Source of the DNA: Streptococcus oralis subsp. tigurinus AZ_3a
GTDB taxonomy: Bacteria > Bacillota > Bacilli > Lactobacillales > Streptococcaceae
Assembly (NCBI GenBank): GCA_000344275.1
Contig: AORU01000004.1
Coordinates: 1 to 64,000, forward strand
DNA: 64,000 bases
Direction of reading: 5' to 3'
In this document: positions 17,734-28,234 of the stretch, in pieces
Position numbering within the stretch: position 1 is the first letter of the stretch
Layout: the number at the start of each line of letters is the position of its first letter
Translations under genes and position numbers: made by a program
Notes under the pieces: model-generated
The model's database searches: none
The model's input: only the letters and a program-made list of their open reading frames with translations
Told to the model about the DNA's origin: nothing

Positions 17734-18888
17734 TTATCTCTTTAAAATCGTCAGTAAGATTTTATAGGGTTCACCTGAAAAGATAAAGAAACCAACCATA
17801 ACCAAATGCATGGTCACAAACCAACTTAGTAGCTTATACCAGTTTTTGTTTTTATTTTTCTTATAAAAATTGCTTTTCTTTTGATACACTTCAAATCCAG
17901 CCATCAAGACACCATGGTAAAAACCATAGACAATGTAGCTTACACTAAGACCATGCCAAAAACCCATGACCAACATATTGACCATATAGGCATAGGTTGC
18001 ATTGTGTAGTCTATTTTTGAACCATTTTTTCCTGATAACCTGCATCAATACTCTTGAAAATACAAAATCTCTCAACCAGGTCGACAAGGTGATATGCCAT
18101 CTGGTCCAAAAATCCTTGATATCAACACTCAAGAAAGGTTTGTTAAAGTTCATCGGTGTCTGAATACCTAGAATATTACTACTTCCAACGGCCATTAGAC
18201 TGTAGCCTGCAAAGTCAAAGAACAGATACAAGGTATAGAGGTACATATACTTGATTGAGTAAACGACTGTGCCAGTATTATTTAGAGCAAGTAACATCTG
18301 GTAAACATAGGTTGATAAAACAACCTTGTAAAGAAGGCCTAGAACGATACGATACACACCGTCCCCTGCTAACTCTAGATACTCTTTTCGGGGCATGACC
18401 TCGTTTATCTCTTTTAAAAATCTCCTACTCCGATCAATCGGACCAGCACTAACTGTTGGGAAAAAGAGCAAAAACTGTAAGTAATCTTTTACACTGATTT
18501 TTTCTTTGATCAAGCCATCCGATATTTCTAGCATGATCTGAATGGTCTTAAAGGACATGTAAGAAATTCCAATAAAGGCCAACAAATGCAGAGAAGTCAG
18601 GGCAAAGACTTTATTGATTACCAAAGGAAGAATGGAAAGGAAAACCAGTGGTTTCAGCCGCTTTGCCTCTATCCTCTGTGCTAGAAAAACCAGAAAATAT
18701 TGATAAACAATAAAGGCAAGCAAATAGACCATCATCGCTCGACTCTTACCATAGATAGCTCCTGTAAATAAGAGGGAGAGCGTTAAAATATAGTAGTCCT
18801 TACGTTTTTCAAAAAAGTTTACCACAAAACCAATCAGTAAAACTGCAAACAAGAGAAGGAAGAAATCATTCCCCTCGAAATAATTCAT
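17734..18888 (-). CDS. DltB-like MBOAT acyltransferase of an orphan dltBD locus
   Basis: 384 residues from the ATG at 18888 (AAGGAG 10 bases upstream; a TTG three codons earlier is too close to that site). It is a polytopic MBOAT membrane protein, slightly shorter than the usual ~410-residue DltB. MBOAT signatures include FWTRWHITLSTWLRDFVF, FWHGLSVSY with the catalytic His, and YGFYHGV with the second conserved His. DltB moves an acyl group across the membrane from a carrier protein. It is first in a transcript with the DltD-like and DltX-like genes. A -10 (TATAAT, + strand 18964-18969) lies about 75 bases upstream. Confidence 0.87.
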   Translation of the reverse strand: MNYFEGNDFFLLLFAVLLIGFVVNFFEKRKDYYILTLSLLFTGAIYGKSRAMMVYLLAFIVYQYFLVFLAQRIEAKRLKPLVFLSILPLVINKVFALTSLHLLAFIGISYMSFKTIQIMLEISDGLIKEKISVKDYLQFLLFFPTVSAGPIDRSRRFLKEINEVMPRKEYLELAGDGVYRIVLGLLYKVVLSTYVYQMLLALNNTGTVVYSIKYMYLYTLYLFFDFAGYSLMAVGSSNILGIQTPMNFNKPFLSVDIKDFWTRWHITLSTWLRDFVFSRVLMQVIRKKWFKNRLHNATYAYMVNMLVMGFWHGLSVSYIVYGFYHGVLMAGFEVYQKKSNFYKKNKNKNWYKLLSWFVTMHLVMVGFFIFSGEPYKILLTILKR

Positions 18889-18963
18889 ACCAGCCAAACT
18901 CCTTTATATTATCATCCCTTCGACAGCAAACTTTTTGATTTGCTAATTGAGGGACCTTTCTTT

Positions 18964-18995
18964 ATTATAGCATATTTCTAAAAAGAAGCTTTACT
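18964..18995 (-). promoter_or_regulatory. Promoter of orphan dltBD(X) operon
   Basis: TATAAT on the minus strand at 18969-18964. The ~75-base leader contains a 6-bp stem AGCAAA/TTTGCT. No clear -35 was identified. Confidence 0.45.
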
Positions 18996-19019
18996 CTTCT
19001 TGCATTTCGGTGAGAAAAC

Positions 19020-19042
19020 AAAAAGGAGTCCCGTTGGGCTCC
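19020..19042 (-). terminator. Terminator of the met transport operon
   Basis: GGAGCCC/GGGACTCC stem with TTTTT on the minus strand, just after the metI stop codon. Confidence 0.85.
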
Positions 19043-19047
19043 TTCCA

Positions 19048-19740
19048 TTATTTATGACTTAATTTCTTGGTCAAGAAATCTCCCAAGAACTGGATCGTAA
19101 AGATAATCAAGATAATGATGATAGTCGCCAAGATGGTCACATCGTGATTGTAGCGGTTAAACCCATAGGCAATGGCCACGTTACCGATACCACCTGCACC
19201 AACTGCTCCCGCCATAGCTGTTTCCCCAACAAGGGAAATCAAGGTCACAGTCGTCACACGAATCAAATCTGGCAAACCTTCTGATAGGTAAACACCCACG
19301 ATGTCCCAGAAGGTCGCTCCGCTCGCTTGAGCAGCCTCAATGACACCACCATCTAGCTCAGCCAAGACCACCTGCACCTGACGGGCAAAGAAGGCAAAGA
19401 CCGCAAAAGAAAGGGGGACAAGGGCTGCATTTGGCCCTATACTAGTCTTGACGATCAAGTGGGAGAGCGGCGACATGATTGCCAAGAGGATGATGAAAGG
19501 AACCGCACGGAAGATGGAGGTGATCTTGTCTAAAATCCAAAAGATAACCTTATTTTCCAAGACACCGCCTGGCGCTGTCAAGACGAGGAAGAGACCTGCC
19601 ACCAGCCCCAAGAACCCTCCGATGATGAAGGAAAGAACTGTCATATAAAGAGTTAGGTAGATAGCCGTTCCCCAGCCTGCCTGACCAGCCCAGCCCATCT
19701 TATAGACATTTGGTAGATAAGTTTGAATCAACTCTGTCAT
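19048..19740 (-). CDS. metI: Methionine ABC transporter permease
   Basis: 230-residue MetI-type permease with five to six helices. The coupling-helix segment AAQASGATFWDIVGVYL matches the EAA loop of MetI proteins. It forms the MetNIQ importer with MetN immediately upstream (1-base gap) and the lipoprotein MetQ at the head of the cluster. It is last in the operon and is followed by a strong terminator. Confidence 0.93.
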   Translation of the reverse strand: MTELIQTYLPNVYKMGWAGQAGWGTAIYLTLYMTVLSFIIGGFLGLVAGLFLVLTAPGGVLENKVIFWILDKITSIFRAVPFIILLAIMSPLSHLIVKTSIGPNAALVPLSFAVFAFFARQVQVVLAELDGGVIEAAQASGATFWDIVGVYLSEGLPDLIRVTTVTLISLVGETAMAGAVGAGGIGNVAIAYGFNRYNHDVTILATIIIILIIFTIQFLGDFLTKKLSHK

Positions 19741-19741
19741 T

Positions 19742-20803
19742 TTACTGTCCTCCCTTCAATACTTTTAACTGTACACCAACCTGACGGATGGCTTCTTGAG
19801 CACCTGCTAGCGCTGCTTTTTCACCTGACAAGACCACAACCAAGTCTCCAACAGGAGTGCCATCGAGGATTTCGATATTTCCATAAAGGATATTAGCCGT
19901 TACTTGGTAATGCTTGTACAATTCATTCAAAAGTGGTTCGTCTGTCGAAGCCCCTGCATACTTGAGCTGCACTAAGATACTGTTCTCAGATAAATGCTCT
20001 ACGATTTCTTGCTTCTCAATCTTGACCATGGCTTCGTCAATACCTGTGGCAGTTGAGATAAAGTCCTGGGTCAAAGGTTGTTTAGGGTCTGAGAAGATTT
20101 CAAGGACACTACCCTCTTCAATCAAACAGCCATCCTGCATAACTGCCACACGGTTGGCAATGTCTTTGACAATCTGCATCTCATGCGTAATCAAAACAAC
20201 GGTCAAACCTAATTTTTGGTTTAAATCTTGCAACAAAGCTAAAATCTGCTTAGTTGTCTTAGGGTCGAGGGCAGACGTTGACTCATCTGAAATCAAGATT
20301 TTTGGATCATTTGCCAAGGCACGCGCAATGGCCACACGCTGTTTTTGCCCTCCTGATAGTTGTGAAGGGTAGTTTTCAGCACGATCCGCCAACCCAACCA
20401 AATCCAACAACTTAGCTACTTTGGCTTTCTTTTCTTCCTTGCTGAGTTCAGAGTGTTTGAGGGCAAAGGCTACATTTTCCTCTGCTGTCTTTTGACTCAT
20501 CAGGTTGAAATGCTGGAAAATCATCCCAATATCCTGACGCTTGCGACGCAACTGCTCTGCCGTCAAGGTCACCTTGCCATCAAAAATGACGTCGTTATCA
20601 ATGGTAATTTTCCCAGCAGATGGCTTTTGCAAGAGGTTAATCACCCGTACAAGAGTGGATTTCCCTGCTCCAGAATATCCAACGATTCCGTAGATGTCCC
20701 CTTCTTGAATGTGAATGGTCACATCCTTGACCGCTGTGATAGTTCTCTTCTTCTGGTGAAAAGTCACATCGATCTGATCTAACTTGATAATATCTCTACT
20801 CAT
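19742..20803 (-). CDS. metN: Methionine ABC transporter ATP-binding protein
   Basis: 353 residues. The ABC ATPase has Walker [10 protein letters not shown] (about 38-46), signature [12 protein letters not shown] and Walker [13 protein letters not shown]. The C-terminal ~95 residues form the NIL regulatory domain that binds methionine and inhibits transport in MetN proteins. Its start overlaps the end of the M20 peptidase gene by 8 bases, so the two are co-translated. Confidence 0.95.
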   Translation of the reverse strand: MSRDIIKLDQIDVTFHQKKRTITAVKDVTIHIQEGDIYGIVGYSGAGKSTLVRVINLLQKPSAGKITIDNDVIFDGKVTLTAEQLRRKRQDIGMIFQHFNLMSQKTAEENVAFALKHSELSKEEKKAKVAKLLDLVGLADRAENYPSQLSGGQKQRVAIARALANDPKILISDESTSALDPKTTKQILALLQDLNQKLGLTVVLITHEMQIVKDIANRVAVMQDGCLIEEGSVLEIFSDPKQPLTQDFISTATGIDEAMVKIEKQEIVEHLSENSILVQLKYAGASTDEPLLNELYKHYQVTANILYGNIEILDGTPVGDLVVVLSGEKAALAGAQEAIRQVGVQLKVLKGGQ

Positions 20804-22169
20804 AGCTTCTAATCAGCTCCTCTACTAATTCAATGTGGGTGTAGTAATCTACGATTCGCACATTTTCATCTCCACCGTGGTCTCGGCTATTGGCATTTCC
20901 TAGACCGAAGGCTACCATTGGCACCTCTAGGGCATCAAAGACCGTATGCATAGGCCCTGTCCCCGCTGTTGTCGGCAAGACTGAAACGCCCTGTGGATAG
21001 AATTTCTTGGCCAACTCGATTACGTTGAGAATGGCTGGCGCGCTCATATCGCTTCGATAGCTCATCTCTCCCAAGGTATAGTATAATTCTACCTTATCAA
21101 AGCCATTTTTGTCTAGCTGTTTCCGAATTTTTTCCAGAACAGCATGCGGTTCTAAGCCAGGAACCAAACGAACCTCTAGCTTAGCACTGGCTTCTGCTGG
21201 CAAAATCGTTTTAACTCCTTGCCCTTGATAACCTGACTGAATCCCTTCGATATTAAGGGCCGGCTCGAAAAAGAACCGTTTTAGAAAGGCTGCACGTTCC
21301 TCTTGTAAGAGAGGCAATTCCAAGCCATAAATGCGACTAATTTCCTCAGGATTGCGTTGGGCGTAGGTATCTACCAAGGCTAGTTCTCGTTCATTTGGCT
21401 CTTGTACTTCTTCGTACAAGCCTTCTACCAAGATACGCCCATCTGCTGCACGTAGGCTACTTAAGGCCTGGATAAGATACCAAGGAGCTGATTCCACAAC
21501 CCCACCATAACTCGAGTGGATATCCACATCAGCGCTTTTTACCTTGGCATCAAAAGTCACAATCCCCTTGTTTCCGCCAGAGATTTCCAGCTGTTCCAAG
21601 GCGTTCTTGGTCCCTTGTTCCCAGACTAGTAAATCCGCCCCACGAAGTTTATCTGCGTGTTTCTCTAAATACTTATCTAGATCCATGGAAGCAGACTCCT
21701 CTGCCCCTTCCATGATAAAGCTGATATTGACAGGCAGATCATCATGATGCTGCATATATTTTCTCAAAGCACTCAAACGTGCTGTGATATGCCCCTTGTC
21801 ATCATCAACACCACGTCCATACATAAAGCCATTTCGCACAGAAAGGGTAAAAGGATCCTCTGTCCACACCTGGTCGCCATCCGCTGGCACGGTGTCATAG
21901 TGGTTATAGAAAATCAAGGTCTTGGCATCCGGACGCGAACTCTTGAAATGTGCCATGACAAAGGGCGCCGTGTAAGTCTCATCAATCTCCACTTCAGCCC
22001 CTACTCGCTTGAAAATCTCACCCAGATAGTTTGCGACTTCCTTGAGTCCAACCTGCTGGGCAAAGACTGATTTCTTGGAAATTAAGGTGCGCAAGACTTC
22101 AAAATAATGCTGGGCCACATGATCCTTTTCAAATTTTTCAATCTGTTCTTGTTCGCTAGGAAAAACCAT
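20796..22169 (-). CDS. M20 family metallopeptidase (dipeptidase/deacylase-like)
   Basis: 457 residues of the M20 carnosinase-type (CNDP) family. Metal-site segments are visible: [11 protein letters not shown] (His and Asp), [10 protein letters not shown] (bridging Asp) and EGAEESAS (catalytic Glu pair). It is embedded between metQ and metN in the methionine operon, a conserved streptococcal arrangement, which suggests it releases methionine from imported peptides or acyl-methionine. The substrate is not shown by sequence. There is no signal peptide, so it is cytoplasmic. Confidence 0.88.
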   Translation of the reverse strand: MVFPSEQEQIEKFEKDHVAQHYFEVLRTLISKKSVFAQQVGLKEVANYLGEIFKRVGAEVEIDETYTAPFVMAHFKSSRPDAKTLIFYNHYDTVPADGDQVWTEDPFTLSVRNGFMYGRGVDDDKGHITARLSALRKYMQHHDDLPVNISFIMEGAEESASMDLDKYLEKHADKLRGADLLVWEQGTKNALEQLEISGGNKGIVTFDAKVKSADVDIHSSYGGVVESAPWYLIQALSSLRAADGRILVEGLYEEVQEPNERELALVDTYAQRNPEEISRIYGLELPLLQEERAAFLKRFFFEPALNIEGIQSGYQGQGVKTILPAEASAKLEVRLVPGLEPHAVLEKIRKQLDKNGFDKVELYYTLGEMSYRSDMSAPAILNVIELAKKFYPQGVSVLPTTAGTGPMHTVFDALEVPMVAFGLGNANSRDHGGDENVRIVDYYTHIELVEELIRSYE

Positions 22170-22232
22170 ATTCTCTCTACCTTTCTATGAACCTATAGTC
22201 TTCTTTACAATCCATGCTCTATACAAAAGCAA

Positions 22233-22256
22233 GAGGTGGAAACTCTCTCCCACCTC
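22233..22256 (-). terminator. Stem-loop between metQ and the M20 gene
   Basis: A 7-bp GAGGTGG/CCACCTC stem with only a weak T-rich tail on the minus strand. It is probably a partial terminator or stabilising hairpin that lets metQ be expressed above the rest of the operon. Confidence 0.5.
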
Positions 22257-22267
22257 CCTGTGTCTTA

Positions 22268-23122
22268 TTACCAAACTGGTTGGTCCAAACCGTCTGATGT
22301 TTCTTCGATAACTTTTTTCACTTCATCAGTGTGGTAAGCTGCGATCACTTTCTTGATGGCAGCAGCCTTAGGTGATGATTCCCAATATTTTTTCGCAACG
22401 ATGATGTTGTACCATTGTTTTGAGTTTTCATCAGCTTGTTCTTTGAAGAGCGCTTTCTTGTAGTCCAATTTTGCTTCTGTAACGAAGGTATTGTTTACAA
22501 CAGCAGCATCAACTGATGACAATGAACGTGCTGTTTGGCTAGCATCCAATTCAGTAATCTTCAAGTTCTTTGGATTTTCTGTGATGTTAGCAACTGTTGC
22601 AAGAGCAGTTCCAGAAACATCCAATTTGATCAAACCAGCTGATTGAAGCAAGTAAAGTGCACGGCTTTCGTTTGTTGCATCGTTTGGTACGGCGATTTCA
22701 CCGTTATCTGGGATTTCTTCCACTTTGGTGTACTTGTTTTCTTCCCCATTTTTACCTGAGTAAAGGCGGATTGGTGAGATGTAGGTATCTGCAATCGCTA
22801 CAAGGTCTTTCCCGTTTTCTTTGTTCCAGTTATTCAAGAAGTTGTAGTGTTGGAAAGCATTCAAGTCTACTTCACCATCAGCAGTTGCCTTGTTTGGTTG
22901 TGAATAATCCGTGAATTCTGTGAATTCCAATTTAATTCCATCTTTTTCAACCAATTCTTGGACTTTATCCCAACGTGCTTCTTCAGAACCGCTACGGTTA
23001 ACTGTTGCGATTTTGATAGTTGTTGCATTGTCTGCTTTCTTTTCTGAGTTTCCGCAAGCTGCAAGAGCCAAACCTGCGACTGTAGCAAGCGCTGCTACAC
23101 CGAGCCATTTTTTAATTTTCAT
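22268..23122 (-). CDS. metQ: Methionine-binding lipoprotein MetQ
   Basis: 284 residues from the ATG at 23122 (AAAGGAG upstream; 14 upstream in-frame codons are leader). The lipoprotein signal has lipobox LALAAC near residue 22. The mature part is NlpA/MetQ-type (FTDYSQPNKATADGEVDLNA, and NTFVTEAKLDYKKALF). It captures methionine for MetNI. It is first in the operon; a MET-box lies upstream. Confidence 0.93.
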   Translation of the reverse strand: MKIKKWLGVAALATVAGLALAACGNSEKKADNATTIKIATVNRSGSEEARWDKVQELVEKDGIKLEFTEFTDYSQPNKATADGEVDLNAFQHYNFLNNWNKENGKDLVAIADTYISPIRLYSGKNGEENKYTKVEEIPDNGEIAVPNDATNESRALYLLQSAGLIKLDVSGTALATVANITENPKNLKITELDASQTARSLSSVDAAVVNNTFVTEAKLDYKKALFKEQADENSKQWYNIIVAKKYWESSPKAAAIKKVIAAYHTDEVKKVIEETSDGLDQPVW

Positions 23123-23204
23123 GATTCTATCTCCTTTAAAAATAATACCGTAATAGTATCTCATACTTTATTTGATTTAGCAAATTGTTATTAGATAGGC
23201 AGAC

Positions 23205-23223
23205 ATATAGTTTGAAACTATAT
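23205..23223. promoter_or_regulatory. MET-box (MtaR/MetR-type operator) upstream of metQ
   Basis: The perfect palindrome ATATAGTTTGAAACTATAT matches the streptococcal MET-box consensus TATAGTTTSAAACTATA bound by LysR-type MetR/MtaR. It lies upstream of a -35-like TTGCTA and a -10-like GATACT for metQ, the position of an activator site. Confidence 0.85.
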
Positions 23224-23236
23224 ACCTAAAAATTGA

Positions 23237-23271
23237 GAAATCATCCGCCTTTCTCAGACCGGATGATTTCA
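23237..23271 (-). terminator. Terminator of the amino-acid binding protein gene
   Basis: AAATCATCCG/CGGATGATTT 10-bp stem right after the stop codon of the gene ending at 23277. The T run is short. Confidence 0.7.
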
Positions 23272-23276
23272 TACGA

Positions 23277-24140
<864 letters not shown>

Positions 24141-24159
24141 TTAACAGAAAATATTTTTT

Positions 24160-24192
24160 TTCGCCATTATATGATTTCTATCTCGGTGATAG
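24160..24192 (-). promoter_or_regulatory. Promoter with overlapping CTATC/GATAG palindrome
   Basis: On the minus strand CTATCACCGAGATAG (24192-24178) is followed within a few bases by CATATAATGG containing a consensus -10. The palindrome covers the spacer/-35 side, the usual place for a repressor site. No regulator was identified. Confidence 0.4.
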
Positions 24193-24209
24193 GTTTTTCT
24201 TATGGCTGA

Positions 24210-24533
24210 CTAAAAGACCAGACGCAAGACTGCAACCAAGACTACTCCAAAAAGAACCGTACCCACTAGATTGCGGTAGCGAAAGGCTACCCAAGCCGTT
24301 GGAAAGACTGCTAAAAAGTCCAGCCATTTGATTTGAGGAAGGCTACCAACTTTACCTGTCACTACGCTTGAAAGAATCAAGGCAAAGATAATGGAAACAG
24401 GCAAAAACTTCAAAAATCGCTCGACGATAGCAGGCAAGCCCTTATACTTGACCAAGATGAAGGGAATCATGCGGGGAATCCAAGTCACCAATCCAGAAAA
24501 GAGGATTGCCATTAAAATATACTTACTGACCAT
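24210..24533 (-). CDS. azlD: AzlD family branched-chain amino acid transport protein
   Basis: 107 residues with about four helices and the AzlD signature WIPRMIPFILV. It forms a two-part exporter with AzlC, whose gene it overlaps by 11 bases. AzlCD-type pairs export branched-chain amino acids or analogues. It is second in the transcript. Confidence 0.88.
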   Translation of the reverse strand: MVSKYILMAILFSGLVTWIPRMIPFILVKYKGLPAIVERFLKFLPVSIIFALILSSVVTGKVGSLPQIKWLDFLAVFPTAWVAFRYRNLVGTVLFGVVLVAVLRLVF

Positions 24534-25218
24534 CTAAGACCACCCCCATGGTACAACCTAGTAAGGCCGCAAACAAAACAGCTAGCGACTGAGACACTAC
24601 TGTCAAGAGCAAAAAGAAGGACACCGCAACAACGGCTAGGATTAGTAGCAGATCCCGTACAGGAACCCGTCTTTGCATAATCTGAAATTGTGAAGTAAAA
24701 ATCCCGATAAACATCCCGACAAGGGCAAAGTCTAATCCAAAGACCTCAGGATTTGGAAGAAGGCCACCTAAAGCTGTCCCCGCAACTGTCCCAATAAACC
24801 AGGCTACATAACTATTGAGATTGTTCCCGTGCATCCACATGGGATGGACCCTGTCTGTATGGGCCAATTCTCCCATCAAAACCCCGTAGGTCTCATCTGT
24901 CAGGAGACTGGACATGCCGATATTTTGCCAGAGACTAGTATGACGGAAATAGGTCGATGCATGCAAGCTCAGCAAAAAGAGTCGCAAGTTGATCAAAAAG
25001 ACCGTCATAGCAATAGCTGCCACAGGCGCTTGTACTGCAATCAAGGCCAACATGGCAAACTGGGCGCTCCCAGCATAAACAAAGAGGCTCATCAAGCCCA
25101 TCTCAACAGGTGTCACATAGGGCGCACCAATAATCCCACAAGCCAGACCAATGCTGACATAGCCCAGTGCAGTCGGCATGGCCGCCTGAACACCTTCCCA
25201 AAATCCTTTTTCTTTCAT
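24523..25218 (-). CDS. azlC: AzlC family ABC-independent amino acid permease
   Basis: 231 residues with seven to eight helices. It has AzlC features: GVQAAMPTALGYVSIGLACG at the N-terminus and FVYAGSAQFAML (about 45-56). It is the large subunit of the AzlCD branched-chain amino acid exporter. The start has CGAGGAGAAGG immediately upstream, and a TATAAT -10 about 65 bases further up. Confidence 0.9.
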   Translation of the reverse strand: MKEKGFWEGVQAAMPTALGYVSIGLACGIIGAPYVTPVEMGLMSLFVYAGSAQFAMLALIAVQAPVAAIAMTVFLINLRLFLLSLHASTYFRHTSLWQNIGMSSLLTDETYGVLMGELAHTDRVHPMWMHGNNLNSYVAWFIGTVAGTALGGLLPNPEVFGLDFALVGMFIGIFTSQFQIMQRRVPVRDLLLILAVVAVSFFLLLTVVSQSLAVLFAALLGCTMGVVLDGQ

Positions 25219-25354
25219 CCTTCTCCTCGTATTCTCTCCAATTGAGGCTGTTCATCATCACAGCCACAGCACGGACTATTATAACATATTCAAAGAAGAG
25301 AAAAAAGTTTCGGATTCGAAACCTATTGCCAGAAAAAGTGCTGAAGAGGAAGCA

Positions 25355-25963
25355 TCATGGATACATGAGAAATTGATCCACTCGGATAGTATACTTATCG
25401 GTTTCTGTGTCTGTAGCATATTTATTTTCTGTTGGATAGACATCCACCCAGAGTTCCCACTGTTGTCCCTTCCACTTTACCTTGTAGCGATAACCGTCAT
25501 CATAGAGGCCTACTGTATCAGTTGTCATGGACTGGTAATCTGGGAGTTCTTCCAGTTCTTTTTTTACAGTCTGGGATAGATTGTTAAGCACTACTTTCTG
25601 CTCCACCTTTGAAGTTACAGGAATATGGACTGTCGCTTCTTCCAAACGATGCGATTTTGAAAATGTAAAGGTTGCTCGACCAGTATAGCCTTTCAAAGTA
25701 ATCTGCTCATAGTGATAGAAAAGGCGACCTGTTTTATAGAAATACGGGTCTTCTGCACGCCAGGTATCGCGATAGGCTGTTTCCTTTTCTTCCTCTACCT
25801 CGCTAGCCTTTCCCAATACTTCTTCAAAAGATTTAGGAGACATGCCGAAAGAAATAGATTCAAACAAGACCAGTTGTGTCTTTTTGATATTCTGGCAAGC
25901 TGATAAAAGCATGAGTAAAGCTCCAAGAGCAAGCAAACTACTGATTATTTTTGTAAATTTCAT
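25355..25963 (-). CDS. Putative lipoprotein, unknown function
   Basis: 202 residues from the ATG at 25963. The N-terminus is a lipoprotein signal with lipobox MLLSAC near residue 22; a 12-codon upstream extension lacks signal character. No strong Shine-Dalgarno is visible. The mature part begins with a FGMSPKSFEEVLGKASE segment that resembles the small repeats of SmpA/DUF3862-type surface proteins. It is the last of four same-strand genes headed by rgg. The function is not known. Confidence 0.7.
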   Translation of the reverse strand: MKFTKIISSLLALGALLMLLSACQNIKKTQLVLFESISFGMSPKSFEEVLGKASEVEEEKETAYRDTWRAEDPYFYKTGRLFYHYEQITLKGYTGRATFTFSKSHRLEEATVHIPVTSKVEQKVVLNNLSQTVKKELEELPDYQSMTTDTVGLYDDGYRYKVKWKGQQWELWVDVYPTENKYATDTETDKYTIRVDQFLMYP

Positions 25964-26156
25964 ATTTCTACTATACAAAAAAAAGGCTAGGATTGACAAA
26001 CTTTGATAGAGTCGGATTCCGTGGTTGATTTTAAAATTACTTTTTCATTTAAGGTAACAAGGAATTGAGCAAGGACTATTATTAGATATTGGAGATAAGA
26101 AAAAGACTGGAGCGCCAGCCTTATCGTATGAACAAAAATTAAATCAAAGTTCCCTA

Positions 26157-27383
26157 CTAAATGCTCTCACGAATATTCAAGAGCATGACAAATGCGGTTA
26201 GGAGTAATAGCAATAGAATAAAGCTGACCGCTAGGGTCCCAAAACTTGTAGCAATCGTTACGAAAACGATTGTGAATAGACTTGGTAAAACAACCGTAAT
26301 AGCACCAATAGAGGATTGAACCGCTCCCATTGACTCCTCAGGTATTTGTTTAAAGACGAGTTCTTGCAATCTAGGAGAGAGCAACCCTGCGATGAAGGCA
26401 TCCAAGGAGCTGAAAAGCAAAATCAAACCAAAATGAACTGTGGCAAATCCTACTAGAAGGAGTAACTGGATGACGACCGAAGCGTATAGAGCTGTTTTTA
26501 TAGAAATCGTATTTTTCAGATAGCCACTTACAAGACTTCCGACAATAAGTGCTAACAATTCTAGTGTTGATAACAAAGCGAGTGATTGACCAGTTTGTAA
26601 ATTCAAAAACGGTTGGTTTCTTAAAAAAAGAGTCGAAATAGGAACAGTGACATTGATCACAGCTTGGCTGATAGAGACGATAAACAAAATGAAGATCACT
26701 CTATCCATATTCCAGATTAATTTCGATGATTGGAACAAATGCTGGCAAAACGATTTTATAGAAAGACCTTCTTGATAGCTAATTGTTTTTTCAACTTTCA
26801 AAAGATCATTTTTTATGAGAAGAATACCTACAAATGCTATCAGAAACGTCAGAGCGTTTAGCAAGGAAATAAACTGAATGGAAAGAATTCCTAGTAAAAT
26901 CCCTCCTAGAATGTTACTGATTGTCCGAACTAAACTAACTGTTGATTGTTTAAAGCCAATGGCTTCTGTCAGATGTTCTTTCCCAATGATTCTTATAAAA
27001 ATAGGAGTTAGCATGGCTCCTGAAAAGTAACTCAATGTATCCGACAAGAGATTCATTAAACAGATAAAGAATACGAGCCATAAGGAAAAGGACTGCCCTG
27101 AAAGCGAAAGTGCAACTATAGAATAAAGTACAAATTTGACAAAACTAATAACCGTATACTTTAGAACACGATGGTGTTGAAAGTCAGCCAAAACTCCCAT
27201 AAAGATTTGCAGAACTTGAGGAACAGTCTCTGAAATCGTAATGAGTAAAATTGCCAAGGGGGCAAACGAAGCGTCTGCCACATAATTCAAAAAAGCAAGA
27301 TAAAAAATCGTATCCCCAACCGTTGAAATCCACTGGTTGATGGTTAATTGCCTAAAATCTCTATTTTGAATAAATACTTTCAT
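26157..27383 (-). CDS. MFS transporter, drug/peptide exporter-like
   Basis: 408 residues and twelve predicted helices of the major facilitator superfamily (MFS_3/MdfA-like, as in macrolide or bacteriocin-associated efflux). The start MKVFIQNRDFRQL has GGAGTTGCG upstream. It follows the CPBP gene by 70 bases and lies downstream of rgg on the same strand, so export of a small molecule or peptide under Rgg control is plausible but inferred. Confidence 0.85.
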   Translation of the reverse strand: MKVFIQNRDFRQLTINQWISTVGDTIFYLAFLNYVADASFAPLAILLITISETVPQVLQIFMGVLADFQHHRVLKYTVISFVKFVLYSIVALSLSGQSFSLWLVFFICLMNLLSDTLSYFSGAMLTPIFIRIIGKEHLTEAIGFKQSTVSLVRTISNILGGILLGILSIQFISLLNALTFLIAFVGILLIKNDLLKVEKTISYQEGLSIKSFCQHLFQSSKLIWNMDRVIFILFIVSISQAVINVTVPISTLFLRNQPFLNLQTGQSLALLSTLELLALIVGSLVSGYLKNTISIKTALYASVVIQLLLLVGFATVHFGLILLFSSLDAFIAGLLSPRLQELVFKQIPEESMGAVQSSIGAITVVLPSLFTIVFVTIATSFGTLAVSFILLLLLLTAFVMLLNIRESI

Positions 27384-27453
27384 CGCAACTCCTTTTTGAG
27401 TTCAAATGGGAAGTTCTCCCCAAGGATAGACCGATATTGCTGAGCACCTAAAA

Positions 27454-28119
27454 TTACAGCAACGGTAAAATTTGACCAATGCCATTGTAGACTATGTGCA
27501 GCCCAATAGGCCAATAAATGGACTTTGTCACTCTAAATAAGACTGCAAATATGAGACCGCCACCCATATATACGAAAAAGTCTGTCAAGACCCAACCGTG
27601 GTTACTAATGTGCAAGATTCCAAACAAAGCAGCCGAACCGAGCACATCCAGCCCCCATTTCTTTCCTTTTTCCAGAGCGGTCATCACCAACCCACGATAG
27701 ATTATCTCTTCAAAAATGGGACCTGCAATCACAGGATAGAAAAAATACATCAAAAATGCCGTTGCTCCCGTAAAAGTAGGAACATCCAGTTGATAAGCAA
27801 TTTCATTTTTGGTAGATGGGAAAAGATAAAATGTGACGAAATTCCAAATAACAAAAGCAAGAAGAGCTAAAAAGGAATAAAAAAGATAGGATCCCTTAAA
27901 TTTTCTACTATTAATTTTCTGCCATTTCCCTGACCAAACCATAACAATAATAGCAAGCAGAACCACAAGAAAATTCAACATCATATCCGACAAATAATAG
28001 GCAAAGTCAGATAGACCAGCAGCAAGGTCGCTATGTAAAAGCAAACGAATGAAGAACTGGTCAGCAACGACAAGTAGAATAGCTATAAACAAGTAGTAGC
28101 GTGAGATTATCTTTTTCAT
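27454..28119 (-). CDS. CPBP family intramembrane metalloprotease
   Basis: 221 residues, six to seven helices. It has the CAAX-protease/bacteriocin-processing signatures: EEIIYRG (about 138-144, Glu-Glu and Arg), FGILHISNHG (His) and HIVYNG. Such proteins process peptides or confer bacteriocin self-immunity. It sits immediately downstream of rgg and upstream of an MFS exporter. A separate -10-like TATACT lies in the gap after rgg. Confidence 0.88.
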   Translation of the reverse strand: MKKIISRYYLFIAILLVVADQFFIRLLLHSDLAAGLSDFAYYLSDMMLNFLVVLLAIIVMVWSGKWQKINSRKFKGSYLFYSFLALLAFVIWNFVTFYLFPSTKNEIAYQLDVPTFTGATAFLMYFFYPVIAGPIFEEIIYRGLVMTALEKGKKWGLDVLGSAALFGILHISNHGWVLTDFFVYMGGGLIFAVLFRVTKSIYWPIGLHIVYNGIGQILPLL

Positions 28120-28234
28120 TTTATTTTCTCCTATACTATGAAATAAAGACAGTATAACACGAAAAATGCCCTATTTTAGTAAATCGCATATTTGACATTT
28201 TTTCTCATAGAAATCTCTCATTTGCGATAGTGGA

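Noticed and set aside
22268-23164. Longer MetQ start at 23164
   Set aside because: The added residues precede a standard lipoprotein signal and the strong AAAGGAG site belongs to the ATG at 23122.
28120-28234. Possible SHP pheromone ORF beside rgg
   Set aside because: Only two frames of 10 and 16 codons with ATG exist in the gap; neither has the basic-then-hydrophobic pattern of SHP precursors.
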